The notes: generated from the sequence alone by a model not told the origin. DNA of 64,000 nucleotides from JADJPO01 sp046330955 (GCA_046330955.1 JAXLRT010000009.1:62001-126000), one strand, 5' to 3'. Positions 50,601 through 59,070 are shown, counted from the first letter of the stretch. Translations and numbers: made by a program.

Positions 50601-53500
50601 CGGCGGCGGCCTACAACCTGACCGGGCTGCAGAACGCGTTCAAGCACAACCTGCAGGGCACCGGCGTCTTCGAGTCCGGCCAGCACCCGATCGTCGTCGG
50701 GCAGGCCGCGTACAACAGCGCCTACGGCACGAACTTCGCGGCGTCCGGCAACTGCAGCGTCGGCACCTCGAACCGCTGCGACGGCCTGGTGCGGATCAAC
50801 GACACCGCGTCGTTCAACTTCAACACCCTGCGCTCGCAGAGCACTCGGGTGAACATGCCCTTGCAGCCCAAGGCGATTCACGACGAGATGAACTCGAGTA
50901 CGTTCGACGAGTTCGGGCGAATGCAGGCGAATCTCGGGGTGGAGGCCTCGCCACCGACACCCGGCGCGCAGAACGTCACGCTGTATCCGTACGTGAATCC
51001 TCAGACCGAACTCATCGACGGCACCAAGCTGCCGACCGGTGACGTCAAGGTGACGCCGATCTCGGACCTGGCCGACGGCACCCAGCTCTGGCGGATCACC
51101 CACAACGGTGTCGACACCCACCCGATCCACTTCCACCTGTTCGATGTGCAGGTGCTCAACCGGGTGACGTGGGACAACATCATCATCGCCAACGACCCGA
51201 ACGAGAACGGGTGGAAGGACACGGTGCGGATCTCGCCGCTGGAGGACACCATCGTCGCGGTGCGACCGGTGACCCCCAAGCTGCCGTTCGAGATCCCGAA
51301 CTCGATCCGTGAGTTGAACCCGATGATGCCCGACGGGTCGCCCGACATGTTCAACAACGTTGACGTGCAAGGGAATCCGACGACGGCGATCACCAACAAG
51401 CTGGTGAACTTCGGGTGGGAGTACGTCTACCACTGCCACATCCTGAGCCATGAAGAGATGGACATGATGCGGCCGGTCTCGTACGTGCTGCCGCCGACGA
51501 AGGCCAACGGTCTGGCCCGAACGGTGGACGCCGCGGGCAAGATCACGATCAGCTGGGTGGACAACTCGATCAGCGAGACCGGTTACCTGGTGCAGCGCAG
51601 CGCGAACGGCACCACCTGGGTGGATGTCGGCACCTCGGACTCGCCGCTGGACCAGCCGAACACCAAGGGATCGGTGCGATCCGTCGTGGACGGCGTGGCC
51701 GGGGCGGCTGCCGCCGATCAGTACCGGGTGGTGGCCAGGAACACCGTCGGCTACGGCGGGCAGTTCCCCTCGATGACGGCGCAGAGCATCTCGGACGTCT
51801 ACACCGAGACGCTGCCCGCTGCGCCGTCCAACCTGGTGGCCACCCAGGGCGCCGGGACGACGGTCAACCTGTCCTTCCTGGACAACGCGTCCAACGAGGC
51901 CGGCTACGTGGTGGAGCGCTCGACCGACGGCACCACGTTCAGCCAGATCGGCACGGTGGCAGCCACTGCGGCGGGAACCGCGGGGACGACCTTGACCTAC
52001 GCGGACGCCACGGCCACTCGCGGGCCGACGTACACCTACCGGGTGGGCGCCCAGGCTGCCGGGAGCGCCACGATCGTCTACTCCAACCTGGCGACGATCA
52101 GCCTGGTCGCTGCGCCGTCCAACCTGGTCGCCACGGCGCTGAGCCCGACGACGGCACAGCTCGCCTGGACCGACAATGCGGCCAACGAGACGGCGTTCGT
52201 CGTGCAACGCTCGATCAACGACGGTGCCACCTGGACCGATGTCATCACGACCCTGCCGCCGGCGGCGGGTCAGGGCACCACGGTCACCTTCAGCGACACC
52301 ACGGTGCCGGTGGGGCAGTCGGTCTCGTACCGGGTGGGTGCCGTCAACGGCGCTGATGTGGCGTACTCCAACGTCGCCACGATCAGCCTGGTGACCGCAC
52401 CGACCGGTCTGACGGCGGCCCCGGCCGCACCTCAGGCCGGCGCCGCGGCGGTGGCGTTGGCGTGGGCTGACAACGCCACCAACGAGACCGGCTACGTGGT
52501 CGAGCGCATGGCGGCAGGCGGTGCCTGGGCGCAGGTGGGCGCTGCCCTGCCGGTCAACAGTGCCGCGGTGATCGATGCCACGGTGGTGCGCGGTACGACC
52601 TACAGCTACCGGGTGGCCGCGGTGAACGCCGCCGGTCGGGCCTACTCGAACGTTGCCACGATCACCGTGACGGCGGCGCCGAGCAACCTCGCGGTGACCG
52701 TGTCCGGTGGGCCGCGAGCGACGCTCACCTGGACCGACAACTCGACCAACGAGACCTCGTTCGTGGTCGAGCGCCGGGTCGGGGCAGGCGCCTGGGCTCC
52801 GGTCGGAACGGTTGCGGCGAATGCGGTGACCTATGCCGACACCACGGTCGTGGCCGGGACGACGTACGGGTACCGGGTGGGGGCCGTGAACGGCCCGGAC
52901 ACCGCGTACTCCAGCGAGGTCACGGTGACGATCATCGCGGCGCCGACCAACCTGGCGGCGACGATCGTGACGGGTCCGAACGGTATCCGGCTCACCTGGA
53001 CCGACCGGGCGACCAACGAGACCGGCTACGTGGTGCAGCGCTCCACCGACGGTGGGACCAGCTGGAGCACCGTGGCCACGCGAGGTGCCGTCGGCGGTAC
53101 CGGCAACACGGCCAACTGGACCGACACCGCGGTCACGCTCGGCACCACGTACACCTACCGGTTGCAGGTGTTGAACGCGACGGCCTCGGCGTACTCGAAC
53201 CAGGTCTCGGTCCTGTTCGCGGTGCCGGCCACCCCGGCGAACGTGGCCGGCACGGCGACGGCGGCGGGTGCCAACAGCGAGACGCTGCGGGTCACCTGGA
53301 CGGATCTGCCGAACGAGACCGGCTACACGGTGCAGTGGAGCACGAACGGCACCACGGTCTCGGGCAGTCAGAACCTGGCCGCGAACACGGTGACGTACAG
53401 CCGCAACACCTCGCGCCGCGTCTGGTACGTGCGGGTACGGGCCACCAACCAGTTGGGTAACGGTGCCTGGTCGGCCTGGGTGGCGGTGCCCTCGGCCTGA
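47627..53500 (+). CDS. giant secreted multicopper oxidase with seven fibronectin type III domains
   Basis: A 1957-residue exported protein. After the signal peptide (to about residue 35) come five degenerate repeats ending in GYT-P-V-type strands (e.g. IVNPGKGYTAAPSVSI). The oxidase core carries all four copper motifs: HLHGG (529-532), YHDHAWG (His597, His599), HPIHFH (1165-1170) and HCHILSHEEM (1269-1278). From about 1295 to the end there are seven Fn3 repeats, each with an NETGYVVQRS-like line. The size and core recall the large MofA-type oxidases linked to Mn(II) oxidation; that activity is inference. The copper-type ATPase upstream would suit metal loading or tolerance. The ATG at 47627 has a GGGAG site. 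Confidence 0.9.
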   Translation: MRSKLSAASAVVLVSGLVSAGVVTTAYQAAAAPAVSATDNTKVPHYFGPNANWANSPLTKPNATVTIAPPAAGGVQAVAVANVDPLTGGVSTIDIVNPGKGYTAAPSVSIGGGDGTATATASITTTGSVTGYAITKAPDGTPRAGGGYDSFHVEVTDGGGTGATARASGGVDVVHISNGGAGYTMPTVEFALPDEPNGVQAKGHVPMTANGDPTNGMDANGTITDVVIDNPGSGYTKAPEIAVHNGTLFDPISGADPVVATTTLKLTGVTPVEFGSGYATVPTVTVTEGTPGASGAGAEVTASINSGSVTDIAVGTHGTGYLDTGIKKFQDTLPGTCDPASPAGCPAYDPNKTFAEQAKYIPLAVPQTTTRSGVQADEYVIGLVQYRTRFSSDLPPTLVRGYVQLETPANAAISQHVPLTNELLDGSKVQVKDAAGNQYLAVTPPQWLGPFIAATKDRPVRITFRNLLPTGADGDLFLPTDSSMMGAGMGPMAMAPDNQGTVTDGVRNPSCTQEPKGSMCFKDNRATLHLHGGITPWISDGTPHQWITPAGESTDWPQGVSVRNVPDMADVGCDAATDGCQTFYYTNQQSARLMFYHDHAWGITRLNVYAGEAAGYQISDATEKKLVDGGLIPGAADTIPLVVQDRTFTPDDKQLYDVDETGAVLKTPADYAAMKARAGGHIVSYGQDPTWDAKRWGTKGSFWYHHVYMTAQNPGDPSGMSAYGRWMYGPWFWPPAAGTKYMPIDNPYYDASCNLDDPATWQYQTDPYCEPKQIPGTPNISAGMEQFNDTPIVNGVAYPKVTLQPKAYRLRMLNAANDRFFNFQWYTADSDPNNNGANLTEVKLKQAELDAAQNDPNIVPTPEGANNDAYGPDWVQIASEGGFLPAPAVIDGQQPTTWITDPTRFDVGNVDKHSLLLAPAERADVIVDFSRFAGKTLILYNDAPAAFPARVPQYDYYTGAPDLSPAGAPKILPGYGPNTRTIMRVTIADTTPAAAYNLTGLQNAFKHNLQGTGVFESGQHPIVVGQAAYNSAYGTNFAASGNCSVGTSNRCDGLVRINDTASFNFNTLRSQSTRVNMPLQPKAIHDEMNSSTFDEFGRMQANLGVEASPPTPGAQNVTLYPYVNPQTELIDGTKLPTGDVKVTPISDLADGTQLWRITHNGVDTHPIHFHLFDVQVLNRVTWDNIIIANDPNENGWKDTVRISPLEDTIVAVRPVTPKLPFEIPNSIRELNPMMPDGSPDMFNNVDVQGNPTTAITNKLVNFGWEYVYHCHILSHEEMDMMRPVSYVLPPTKANGLARTVDAAGKITISWVDNSISETGYLVQRSANGTTWVDVGTSDSPLDQPNTKGSVRSVVDGVAGAAAADQYRVVARNTVGYGGQFPSMTAQSISDVYTETLPAAPSNLVATQGAGTTVNLSFLDNASNEAGYVVERSTDGTTFSQIGTVAATAAGTAGTTLTYADATATRGPTYTYRVGAQAAGSATIVYSNLATISLVAAPSNLVATALSPTTAQLAWTDNAANETAFVVQRSINDGATWTDVITTLPPAAGQGTTVTFSDTTVPVGQSVSYRVGAVNGADVAYSNVATISLVTAPTGLTAAPAAPQAGAAAVALAWADNATNETGYVVERMAAGGAWAQVGAALPVNSAAVIDATVVRGTTYSYRVAAVNAAGRAYSNVATITVTAAPSNLAVTVSGGPRATLTWTDNSTNETSFVVERRVGAGAWAPVGTVAANAVTYADTTVVAGTTYGYRVGAVNGPDTAYSSEVTVTIIAAPTNLAATIVTGPNGIRLTWTDRATNETGYVVQRSTDGGTSWSTVATRGAVGGTGNTANWTDTAVTLGTTYTYRLQVLNATASAYSNQVSVLFAVPATPANVAGTATAAGANSETLRVTWTDLPNETGYTVQWSTNGTTVSGSQNLAANTVTYSRNTSRRVWYVRVRATNQLGNGAWSAWVAVPSA

Positions 53501-53516
53501 GTCCCGCGACAAGCAC

Positions 53517-53548
53517 GGTGGCCCCACCCGGGTTCGGGTGGGGCCACC
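53517..53548. terminator. bidirectional terminator
   Basis: GGTGGCCCCACCCG (53517-53530) pairs perfectly with CGGGTGGGGCCACC (53535-53548) across a GGTT loop. It lies between the convergent multicopper oxidase and FMN-binding protein genes. Confidence 0.88.
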
Positions 53549-53586
53549 TGCCTGTCGAGGCGAGTTCGGCCGGCGGAGGGGGTCGG

Positions 53587-54030
53587 TCAGAGGTGCGCCT
53601 GGTCGATCGCCGACTGCAGCGACCGGATGTAGCCGTCGCTGGTGACCGTGGCGCCCGAGACGGCGTCGATGTTCGCGCTCTGGGCCGCGGTGACCTCCTG
53701 GGCGAGCACCGGCAGGGCGTAGGAGTTGATCTCCTGGTCGCGCGGGTTGTCCTGCGGGTACCGGACCGCCTGCGACCGGGTGATCTCTCCCTGCTCGACG
53801 GTGATCTCCACCTGGACGACGCCCCACCGGGTGTCCACGGCATCGCCGGTGTACGTCTGCGATCCGGACGCCGAGCCGGCGGCCGATCCCGACGTCGATC
53901 CCGACCCGGTGCCCGGCGAGCCGGTGCCCCCGACCGATGCTGCGGTCGAGGAGTTGGTGCTGGTCGGGTAGCTGAACAGCAGCACCAGCCCGCCGAGGGT
54001 TCCGGCCAGGGCGGCGAGGATCTTGCGCAT
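53587..54030 (-). CDS. exported FMN-binding domain protein
   Basis: A 147-residue protein with an N-terminal signal/anchor (ILAALAGTLGGLVLLF), a Ser/Thr/Gly-rich linker and a C-terminal FMN-binding domain (RnfG/NqrC type). The motif SGATVTSDGY (Ser125 to Tyr134) is the site at which ApbE attaches FMN covalently to the second threonine (Thr130). Such small flavoproteins pass electrons outside the membrane. No apbE or rnf gene is in the window. It converges on the giant multicopper oxidase, so the two may be parts of one extracellular redox system, but they are on separate transcripts. Confidence 0.87.
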   Translation of the reverse strand: MRKILAALAGTLGGLVLLFSYPTSTNSSTAASVGGTGSPGTGSGSTSGSAAGSASGSQTYTGDAVDTRWGVVQVEITVEQGEITRSQAVRYPQDNPRDQEINSYALPVLAQEVTAAQSANIDAVSGATVTSDGYIRSLQSAIDQAHL

Positions 54031-54315
54031 CGAGGTTCTCCTGGGGCGCCGGGGGGCCCGGCGCGGTCGGCGTCGTCCCGTAGACCATCGGTCGGCCGGC
54101 TGGGAATCTGCTGGGTGGATTCTGGGCCGACGGTATGGATCTCGGGATCGGGCGCCTGCCACCAGGCTGCCGATAACCTCGTGCACTGTGACGACACCTG
54201 CGGCGGCCGGCGACACGGTGGCGCCGTGGCCGAGGGCGGGGCGGCCCACGGCGGTCGCCACCTTGCCCGGTCGGGGTGCCGGGTGGTTGTCGGACCCCCG
54301 CCCTAGGGTGGCCCC
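54031..54315. promoter_or_regulatory. divergent promoter region with leaderless start for the RM genes
   Basis: Lies between the FMN-binding protein (minus) and the methyltransferase (plus). A -10-like TAGGGT at 54304-54309 is only six bases before the GTG at 54316, so the methyltransferase message is probably leaderless, as is common in actinobacteria. No ribosome site is present there. No gene is supported in the rest. Confidence 0.45.
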
Positions 54316-55227
54316 GTGAGCAGTCAGGCGTCCCCGGGTCCCGCCGAGCGGCCGTCCGGCGATCTCCTCCTCGAACGGCTGCTGCGGGACGGCGTCCAGC
54401 ACGGTGACGCGCTCGACCTGCTGCCCCGGTTGCCGAAGGGTTCGGTCGACCTGTTCTTCACCAGCCCGCCCTACGCCGATCAGCGGGCCTACAGCCGGAT
54501 CCACCCCGATCGCTACGTCGAGTGGTTCATGCCCTTCGCGCGGGCGATGTACGAGGCCACCACCGAGTCCGGCAGCCTGGTGATCAACATCAAGAACCGG
54601 GTCGCCAACCGGGGGCCGCTCAAGGGCCAGCGGCATCCCTATGTCTACGAGTTGGTGCTGGCGTTGCAGCATCTCGGCTGGCGTTGGGTGGAGACGTACA
54701 TCTGGGCCAAGCCCAACGCCGTCCCAGGCAAGTTCGGGCCGCGCACCAAGGACAGCTTCGAGTACGTCTATCACTTCGCCCGGGGCGCCAAACCCCACTT
54801 CGACCTGGACGCCGTGCGGGTGCCCTACAAGGCCGATGCCGCCGAGATCGCGCGGCGGGCGCGCGACACCAATGGGCGCAAGAACACCGATGCCGGGTTC
54901 GGCCGCGACCGCACCAAGACCTACCTGCTGGGTGGTGCGGACCCCGGCAACGTGATCAATGTGCCGCAGACCTACAACCAGCACCGCGGGGTGGCCCACA
55001 CGGCGGCGATGCCGGAGGGGCTCGCGGAGTTCTTCGTGCGGTGCATGTGCCCGCCGGGAGGGCTGGTGATCGACCCGTTCGCCGGCAGCGGCACCACGAT
55101 CGTGGTGGGCCGCCGACTCGGACGGCGCGCCGCGGGCTTCGAGATCCACGAGGACTTCGTGACGGAGTCGCGACGGCGCATCGAGAAGGATCTCGCCGAG
55201 GACATCCCGGGATCGCTGGTCGGGTAG
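54316..55227 (+). CDS. Type II DNA methyltransferase (beta class, probably N4-cytosine)
   Basis: A 303-residue DNA methyltransferase. Motif IV, TSPPY (49-53), comes before motif I, DPFAGSGTT (253-261), with the target-recognition part between them, i.e. beta-class order. SPPY rather than DPPY points to N4-cytosine methylation. The GDALDLLPRLP segment near residue 30 is also typical. The GTG at 54316 has no ribosome site and is probably leaderless. The gene is followed after two bases by the endonuclease gene, so M precedes R in one transcript. The recognition sequence cannot be derived. Confidence 0.93.
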   Translation: MSSQASPGPAERPSGDLLLERLLRDGVQHGDALDLLPRLPKGSVDLFFTSPPYADQRAYSRIHPDRYVEWFMPFARAMYEATTESGSLVINIKNRVANRGPLKGQRHPYVYELVLALQHLGWRWVETYIWAKPNAVPGKFGPRTKDSFEYVYHFARGAKPHFDLDAVRVPYKADAAEIARRARDTNGRKNTDAGFGRDRTKTYLLGGADPGNVINVPQTYNQHRGVAHTAAMPEGLAEFFVRCMCPPGGLVIDPFAGSGTTIVVGRRLGRRAAGFEIHEDFVTESRRRIEKDLAEDIPGSLVG

Positions 55228-55229
55228 GA

Positions 55230-56363
55230 ATGGTCGCCATCGACGAGACCGTCGCCCGGATCGCGGCGGCGCGAACGTGGGACCAGCGGGTGGCCCAGAT
55301 CCGGCTGGTGCCACAGCACCACGGCATCGGCGAGCATGCGGAGATCTACGCCCGGGTGGCGCGTGAGGCGTATGTGCCGCATCTGGCGCCGGACTTCGCC
55401 TACGTGCACGCCAGCCCGTTCTACAGCCTGCCGGTGTTCGAGACGGCCTACGCTGCGGCGGCCGAGCTGACGGCCGATTTCACCCGGGTCGAGGTGGCCG
55501 ACCTGGTGCGTGCCATCGAGCGGAACTCGCTGACCCTGTTGGTGTTCCGCACCATTCTGGGCCTGACGCGGGAGGAGTTCGCGCACTCCACGACGCTGGC
55601 CGGTCAGGCCGTGGGGGTGCGGGGGCTGTCCTCCAGCAAGGTCGACTCGATGGAGCGCAGCGGTACCGCGGTGACCGGCGACCAGGCCCGGGTGGCGGCC
55701 GAGACGATCGCCCGGGTGATGGCCGGAACCCTGTTCGGTGACCCGCCGGGGGAGCTGCGCAGCAAGCAGGACAAGCCCGACACCGCCGACGGCTGGGCGG
55801 GCGTGGCCACGCTGGCGCGTGACGGCGTCCCGTACCCGGTGTTCCTGCACCAACGCCACTACGGCGGGGCGTTCCGGCAGGTGCTCGATGCCACCTCGAC
55901 GTTGCGGGGCAACCTGATCGAGGACGCCGTCGAGGCGTTGTTCCGCGAGCACGGGATTCCCCACCTGCGCACCGGCAGCCACAACCAGGGGGACATCCAG
56001 GCGCGGTTCGAGGTGCGGGTGACCCCGGCGCCGGACTTCGTGGTGTACGACGCCAGCGGCACCCTGCGCGCGATGCTCGAGTGCAAGGGCGCCAACGACG
56101 GGGGCACTGCGCGCGACAAGGCCCTGCGGTTCCAGCGGTTGAGGGAGGAGTCGGTGCGTCTGGGCGGCGTCCCGCTGCTGGCGGTGCTGGGCGGCATCGG
56201 CTGGGCGCGGGTGAACGACACCCTCGGGCCGGTGGTCCGCGACACCGACGGCCGGGTGTTCACCCTGGCGAACCTGCCCTCGATGGTGACCGTCGCACCG
56301 TTCCCGAGCCTGATCGGGTTGGCCGAGGACGATCCCTTCGCGGACGGCGTCCTGCCGATCTGA
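55230..56363 (+). CDS. putative Type II restriction endonuclease, PD-(D/E)XK fold
   Basis: A 377-residue protein of no family I know. Near the C terminus, APDFVVYDASGTLRAMLECK supplies PD (Asp269), then Glu284 and Lys286, the PD-(D/E)XK nuclease triad. An Arg/Lys-rich helix follows. The N-terminal half is mainly helical, with a helix-turn-helix-like stretch around LGLTREEFAHSTTLAGQAVG (residues about 110-135). It starts two bases after the methyltransferase stop, which makes it the restriction partner by position. The first in-frame ATG (55230) is the only start that avoids overlap. Cleavage specificity is unknown. Confidence 0.82.
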   Translation: MVAIDETVARIAAARTWDQRVAQIRLVPQHHGIGEHAEIYARVAREAYVPHLAPDFAYVHASPFYSLPVFETAYAAAAELTADFTRVEVADLVRAIERNSLTLLVFRTILGLTREEFAHSTTLAGQAVGVRGLSSSKVDSMERSGTAVTGDQARVAAETIARVMAGTLFGDPPGELRSKQDKPDTADGWAGVATLARDGVPYPVFLHQRHYGGAFRQVLDATSTLRGNLIEDAVEALFREHGIPHLRTGSHNQGDIQARFEVRVTPAPDFVVYDASGTLRAMLECKGANDGGTARDKALRFQRLREESVRLGGVPLLAVLGGIGWARVNDTLGPVVRDTDGRVFTLANLPSMVTVAPFPSLIGLAEDDPFADGVLPI

Positions 56364-56399
56364 GCGCGTCGACCCGGCAGCGCTCTCGGCGAGACCGGT

Positions 56400-57116
56400 T
56401 CACCCGGCTCGGTCGAGGACCACCCCGATGAGCAGGTTGGCGAGGTTCGCCAGGACGAAGGCCCACCCGCCGCGAAGCCGCCGCAGGGGCCGGTGTGGCG
56501 CGGAGATCGACGGTGTCGGCCCGGACAGCAGCAGGAAGGCCCAGGTGCCGATGCCGGCGAGTGGCTGGGACATGATCCAGAACCAGGCCCATCGGGTGGC
56601 GCGCCACGGCTCGGGTCCCGCGAGCAGCACGTACAGGGTGGCCAAGGTGGGGATCAACAGTGGCAGGGCCAGCCATCCCCGCAGCCGCCACCCGGCCAGA
56701 TCGGCGCTGAGCCCCAGCTGGCTCGGAGCACCCGGCTGCCTGACCACATGGACGCCGGGGTGACGGTGGGCGAGATAGGTCGTCACATCGCCGACGATCC
56801 GGCCATCGCCATGACCCCACGTGGATGGTTCGGCGTCCCCGGAGCTGGCCTGCTCTACCTCGGCCATCCACGTGACATGGTGGTCTCGCCAGCGGAGCTC
56901 GATCAGAGTGGAACCGGTGTCTCCGGGCAGCAGACCGCCGGTCACGCGGACCGTCGAGACTCTCCCCGTAGTCAGGGCCGACTCGAGATCGGCCAGCGAG
57001 GCCGACCGTTCCCCGAACTGGATGCCGGCCACCATGATCACGGCCCAGAGCGCCGCCAGGCCGAGCCGAATCCGCGTCCACGTCGACGCGCGGCGAGTCG
57101 GTGCCTGGGTGGACAT
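56400..57116 (-). CDS. membrane protein of unknown function
   Basis: A 238-residue protein with a membrane helix at about 17-32, an extracytoplasmic domain of about 110 residues, and three further helices (WLALPLLIPTLATLYVLLAG, WFWIMSQPLAGIGTWAFLLL, the last near the end). I do not recognise a family. The ATG at 57116 is preferred to an upstream start in another gene's promoter. It stands alone, converging on the restriction gene and divergent from the ABC exporter. Confidence 0.75.
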   Translation of the reverse strand: MSTQAPTRRASTWTRIRLGLAALWAVIMVAGIQFGERSASLADLESALTTGRVSTVRVTGGLLPGDTGSTLIELRWRDHHVTWMAEVEQASSGDAEPSTWGHGDGRIVGDVTTYLAHRHPGVHVVRQPGAPSQLGLSADLAGWRLRGWLALPLLIPTLATLYVLLAGPEPWRATRWAWFWIMSQPLAGIGTWAFLLLSGPTPSISAPHRPLRRLRGGWAFVLANLANLLIGVVLDRAG

Positions 57117-57222
57117 CCGATCAGGGTAGGCACTCGATTCCGGTCGACGGGGGCGACCTTGGTCGGCTGCGCCCATCGACGGTGCCCGAGCACGGGGTGT
57201 CGAGGCAGCTTAGGGTCGCCTC

Positions 57223-58248
57223 ATGTCCACTGCTGTACCTACCTCATCACCCGCGTCATCGTCCATCGCCGTCCGAGCCGAGGGACTCGTCAAGACCTAC
57301 GGCACCATTCGTGCTCTCGACGGGGTCGACCTGGCGGTGCCGGCCGGCACCGTGCTCGGCGTCCTCGGGCCGAACGGTGCCGGCAAGACCACGCTCGTCC
57401 GCGTGCTCACCACGCTGCTGCGGCCCGACGCCGGCCGCGCCGAGGTGGCCGGGATCGACGTCCTCGCGGCCCCGAAGCGGGTGCGTGAGGTGATCGGGTT
57501 GTCCGGCCAGTACGCCGCCGTCGACGAGTACCTGACCGGGTTCGAGAACCTCGACATGGTGGGTCGGCTGTATCACCTGGGTCGTGGCCCGGCCCGGGAG
57601 CGGGCGCGCGAGCTGCTCGCCGACTTCCGCCTCGAGGACGCCGCCGATCGGCCGGTCAAGACCTACTCCGGCGGCATGCGGCGCCGCCTGGACCTGGCGG
57701 CCGCGCTGGTGGCCCGGCCGCAGGTGCTGTTCCTCGACGAGCCGACGACCGGGCTGGACCCGCGCTCGCGCAACGAGATGTGGTCGGTGCTCGCCGAGCT
57801 GGTCGGCGGCGGGGCCACGCTGGTGTTGACGACGCAGTACCTCGAGGAGGCTGATCGGCTGGCCGATTCGATCATCGTCATCGACCACGGTCGCATCATC
57901 GCGCGGGGCACGTCCGATGAGCTCAAGGCCCAGGTTGGTGGCGAGGTGATCGAGGTGGTGGTGGCCGATGCCGGCCGCCTGCCCGATGCCTCGCGGGTGC
58001 TGAAGGCCGTGGGCGCGGGCGAGCCCTTCATCGCCGAGCACATCCGGCGGGTCAGTGTGCGCGTGGCCGGCGAACGGCCCGCCGCGGGGCTGCTGGTCGA
58101 GGCCTTGCGTGACCTGGACGACGAGGGGATCGCGGTCCTGGACGTCGGGGTGCGCCGTCCCACGCTGGACGACGTGTTCCTGACACTGACCGGCCATGCA
58201 GCGGAGGACGATCCCGCGGCCGAGCGCGAGAAGGAGCCGGTGCGATGA
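57223..58248 (+). CDS. drrA-like: DrrA-type ABC transporter ATP-binding protein
   Basis: A 341-residue ATPase of the daunorubicin-resistance type. Walker A is GPNGAGKTTL, the Q-loop is in LSGQYAAVDEYLTGFENL, the signature is YSGGMRRRLDLA, Walker B is VLFLDEPTTGLDP and the H-loop reads TTQYLEEADRL, with Gln in place of the usual His before Tyr, as in many DrrA proteins. The C-terminal DrrA1-type domain ends DDVFLTLTGHAAEDD. It powers export of a hydrophobic compound with the permease encoded next (ATGA overlap). TAGGGT lies six bases before the ATG, so the message may be leaderless. Confidence 0.93.
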   Translation: MSTAVPTSSPASSSIAVRAEGLVKTYGTIRALDGVDLAVPAGTVLGVLGPNGAGKTTLVRVLTTLLRPDAGRAEVAGIDVLAAPKRVREVIGLSGQYAAVDEYLTGFENLDMVGRLYHLGRGPARERARELLADFRLEDAADRPVKTYSGGMRRRLDLAAALVARPQVLFLDEPTTGLDPRSRNEMWSVLAELVGGGATLVLTTQYLEEADRLADSIIVIDHGRIIARGTSDELKAQVGGEVIEVVVADAGRLPDASRVLKAVGAGEPFIAEHIRRVSVRVAGERPAAGLLVEALRDLDDEGIAVLDVGVRRPTLDDVFLTLTGHAAEDDPAAEREKEPVR

Positions 58249-59066
58249 GCACGCTGGTGCAGGCGCTCGGGGACGGCGCCGTCATCGCCAAGCGCAACCT
58301 GATCAAGATCAAGCGGGTGCCGGACCTGCTGGTGTTCGCCACGCTGTCGCCGATCATGTTCGTGTTGCTGTTCGCCTACATCTTCGGCGGCGCCGTCGAT
58401 CTGGGCGGAACCGGCGGGGTCGATCCCGGGCTGTACCGCGAGTTCCTGATCGCCGGGATCTTCGCCCAGACAGTGGTGTTCGGGGCGACGATCACCGGTG
58501 CCAGCTTGGCCGAGGACCTGCAGAAGGGGGTCATCGACCGGTTCCGGTCGTTGCCGATGAGCGGTTCGGCGGTGCTGGTCGGGCGGACCGTGGCGGATGT
58601 GGCGAACAACGTCATCGCCATCGTGGTGATGGGGCTGACCGGGCTCGTCGTCGGGTGGCGGATTCGGACCTCCGTGCTGGATGCCCTCATCGGGTTGGGC
58701 GTGCTGCTGCTCTTCGCCTACGCGATGTCGTGGGTGATGGCCGTGGTCGGGCTGCTGGTGCGCACGCCCGAGGTGGTGAACAACGCCTCGTTCATCGTGA
58801 TCTTCCCGTTGACGTTCTGCGCCAACACGTTCGTGCCATTGGAGTCCTTTCCCGGACCCTTGCGGGCGTTCGCCGAGTGGAACCCGGTCTCGGCGGTGAC
58901 GCAGGCCGCGCGCGAGCGGTTCGGCAACCTGGTGCCCGGCGCCGCCGTGCCCGACGTGTGGGCGCTGCAGCACCCGGTCACCTACACCATCCTGTGGACC
59001 GCGGTGATGCTGGTGATCTTTGTGCCGCTGTCGATTCGGATGTACCACCGGGCCGCTTCGCGCTGA
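58245..59066 (+). CDS. drrB-like: DrrB-type ABC transporter permease
   Basis: A 273-residue ABC-2 type permease with six membrane helices. Marks are VFATLSPIMFVLLFAYIFGG, EDLQKGVIDRFRSLPMSGSA (the cytosolic coupling segment), LTFCANTFVPLESFPGPLRA and FAEWNPVSAVTQAARERFG, which is standard for DrrB. The start overlaps the ATPase stop as ATGA. Substrates could be an antibiotic, a lipid or a toxic compound; nothing nearby decides. Confidence 0.93.
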   Translation: MSTLVQALGDGAVIAKRNLIKIKRVPDLLVFATLSPIMFVLLFAYIFGGAVDLGGTGGVDPGLYREFLIAGIFAQTVVFGATITGASLAEDLQKGVIDRFRSLPMSGSAVLVGRTVADVANNVIAIVVMGLTGLVVGWRIRTSVLDALIGLGVLLLFAYAMSWVMAVVGLLVRTPEVVNNASFIVIFPLTFCANTFVPLESFPGPLRAFAEWNPVSAVTQAARERFGNLVPGAAVPDVWALQHPVTYTILWTAVMLVIFVPLSIRMYHRAASR

Positions 59067-59070
59067 GGTG

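Noticed and set aside
47627..53500. Naming the multicopper oxidase mofA or mnxG
   Set aside because: Size and motifs recall those proteins, but orthology needs a phylogeny; other large oxidases with Fn3 tails exist.
47534..54088. A 2184-codon open frame antisense to the multicopper oxidase and the downstream genes
   Set aside because: It is a by-product of high GC and third-position bias; its translation is Arg/Gly/His/Val-rich without any domain, and the plus strand holds a clear oxidase with all copper motifs.
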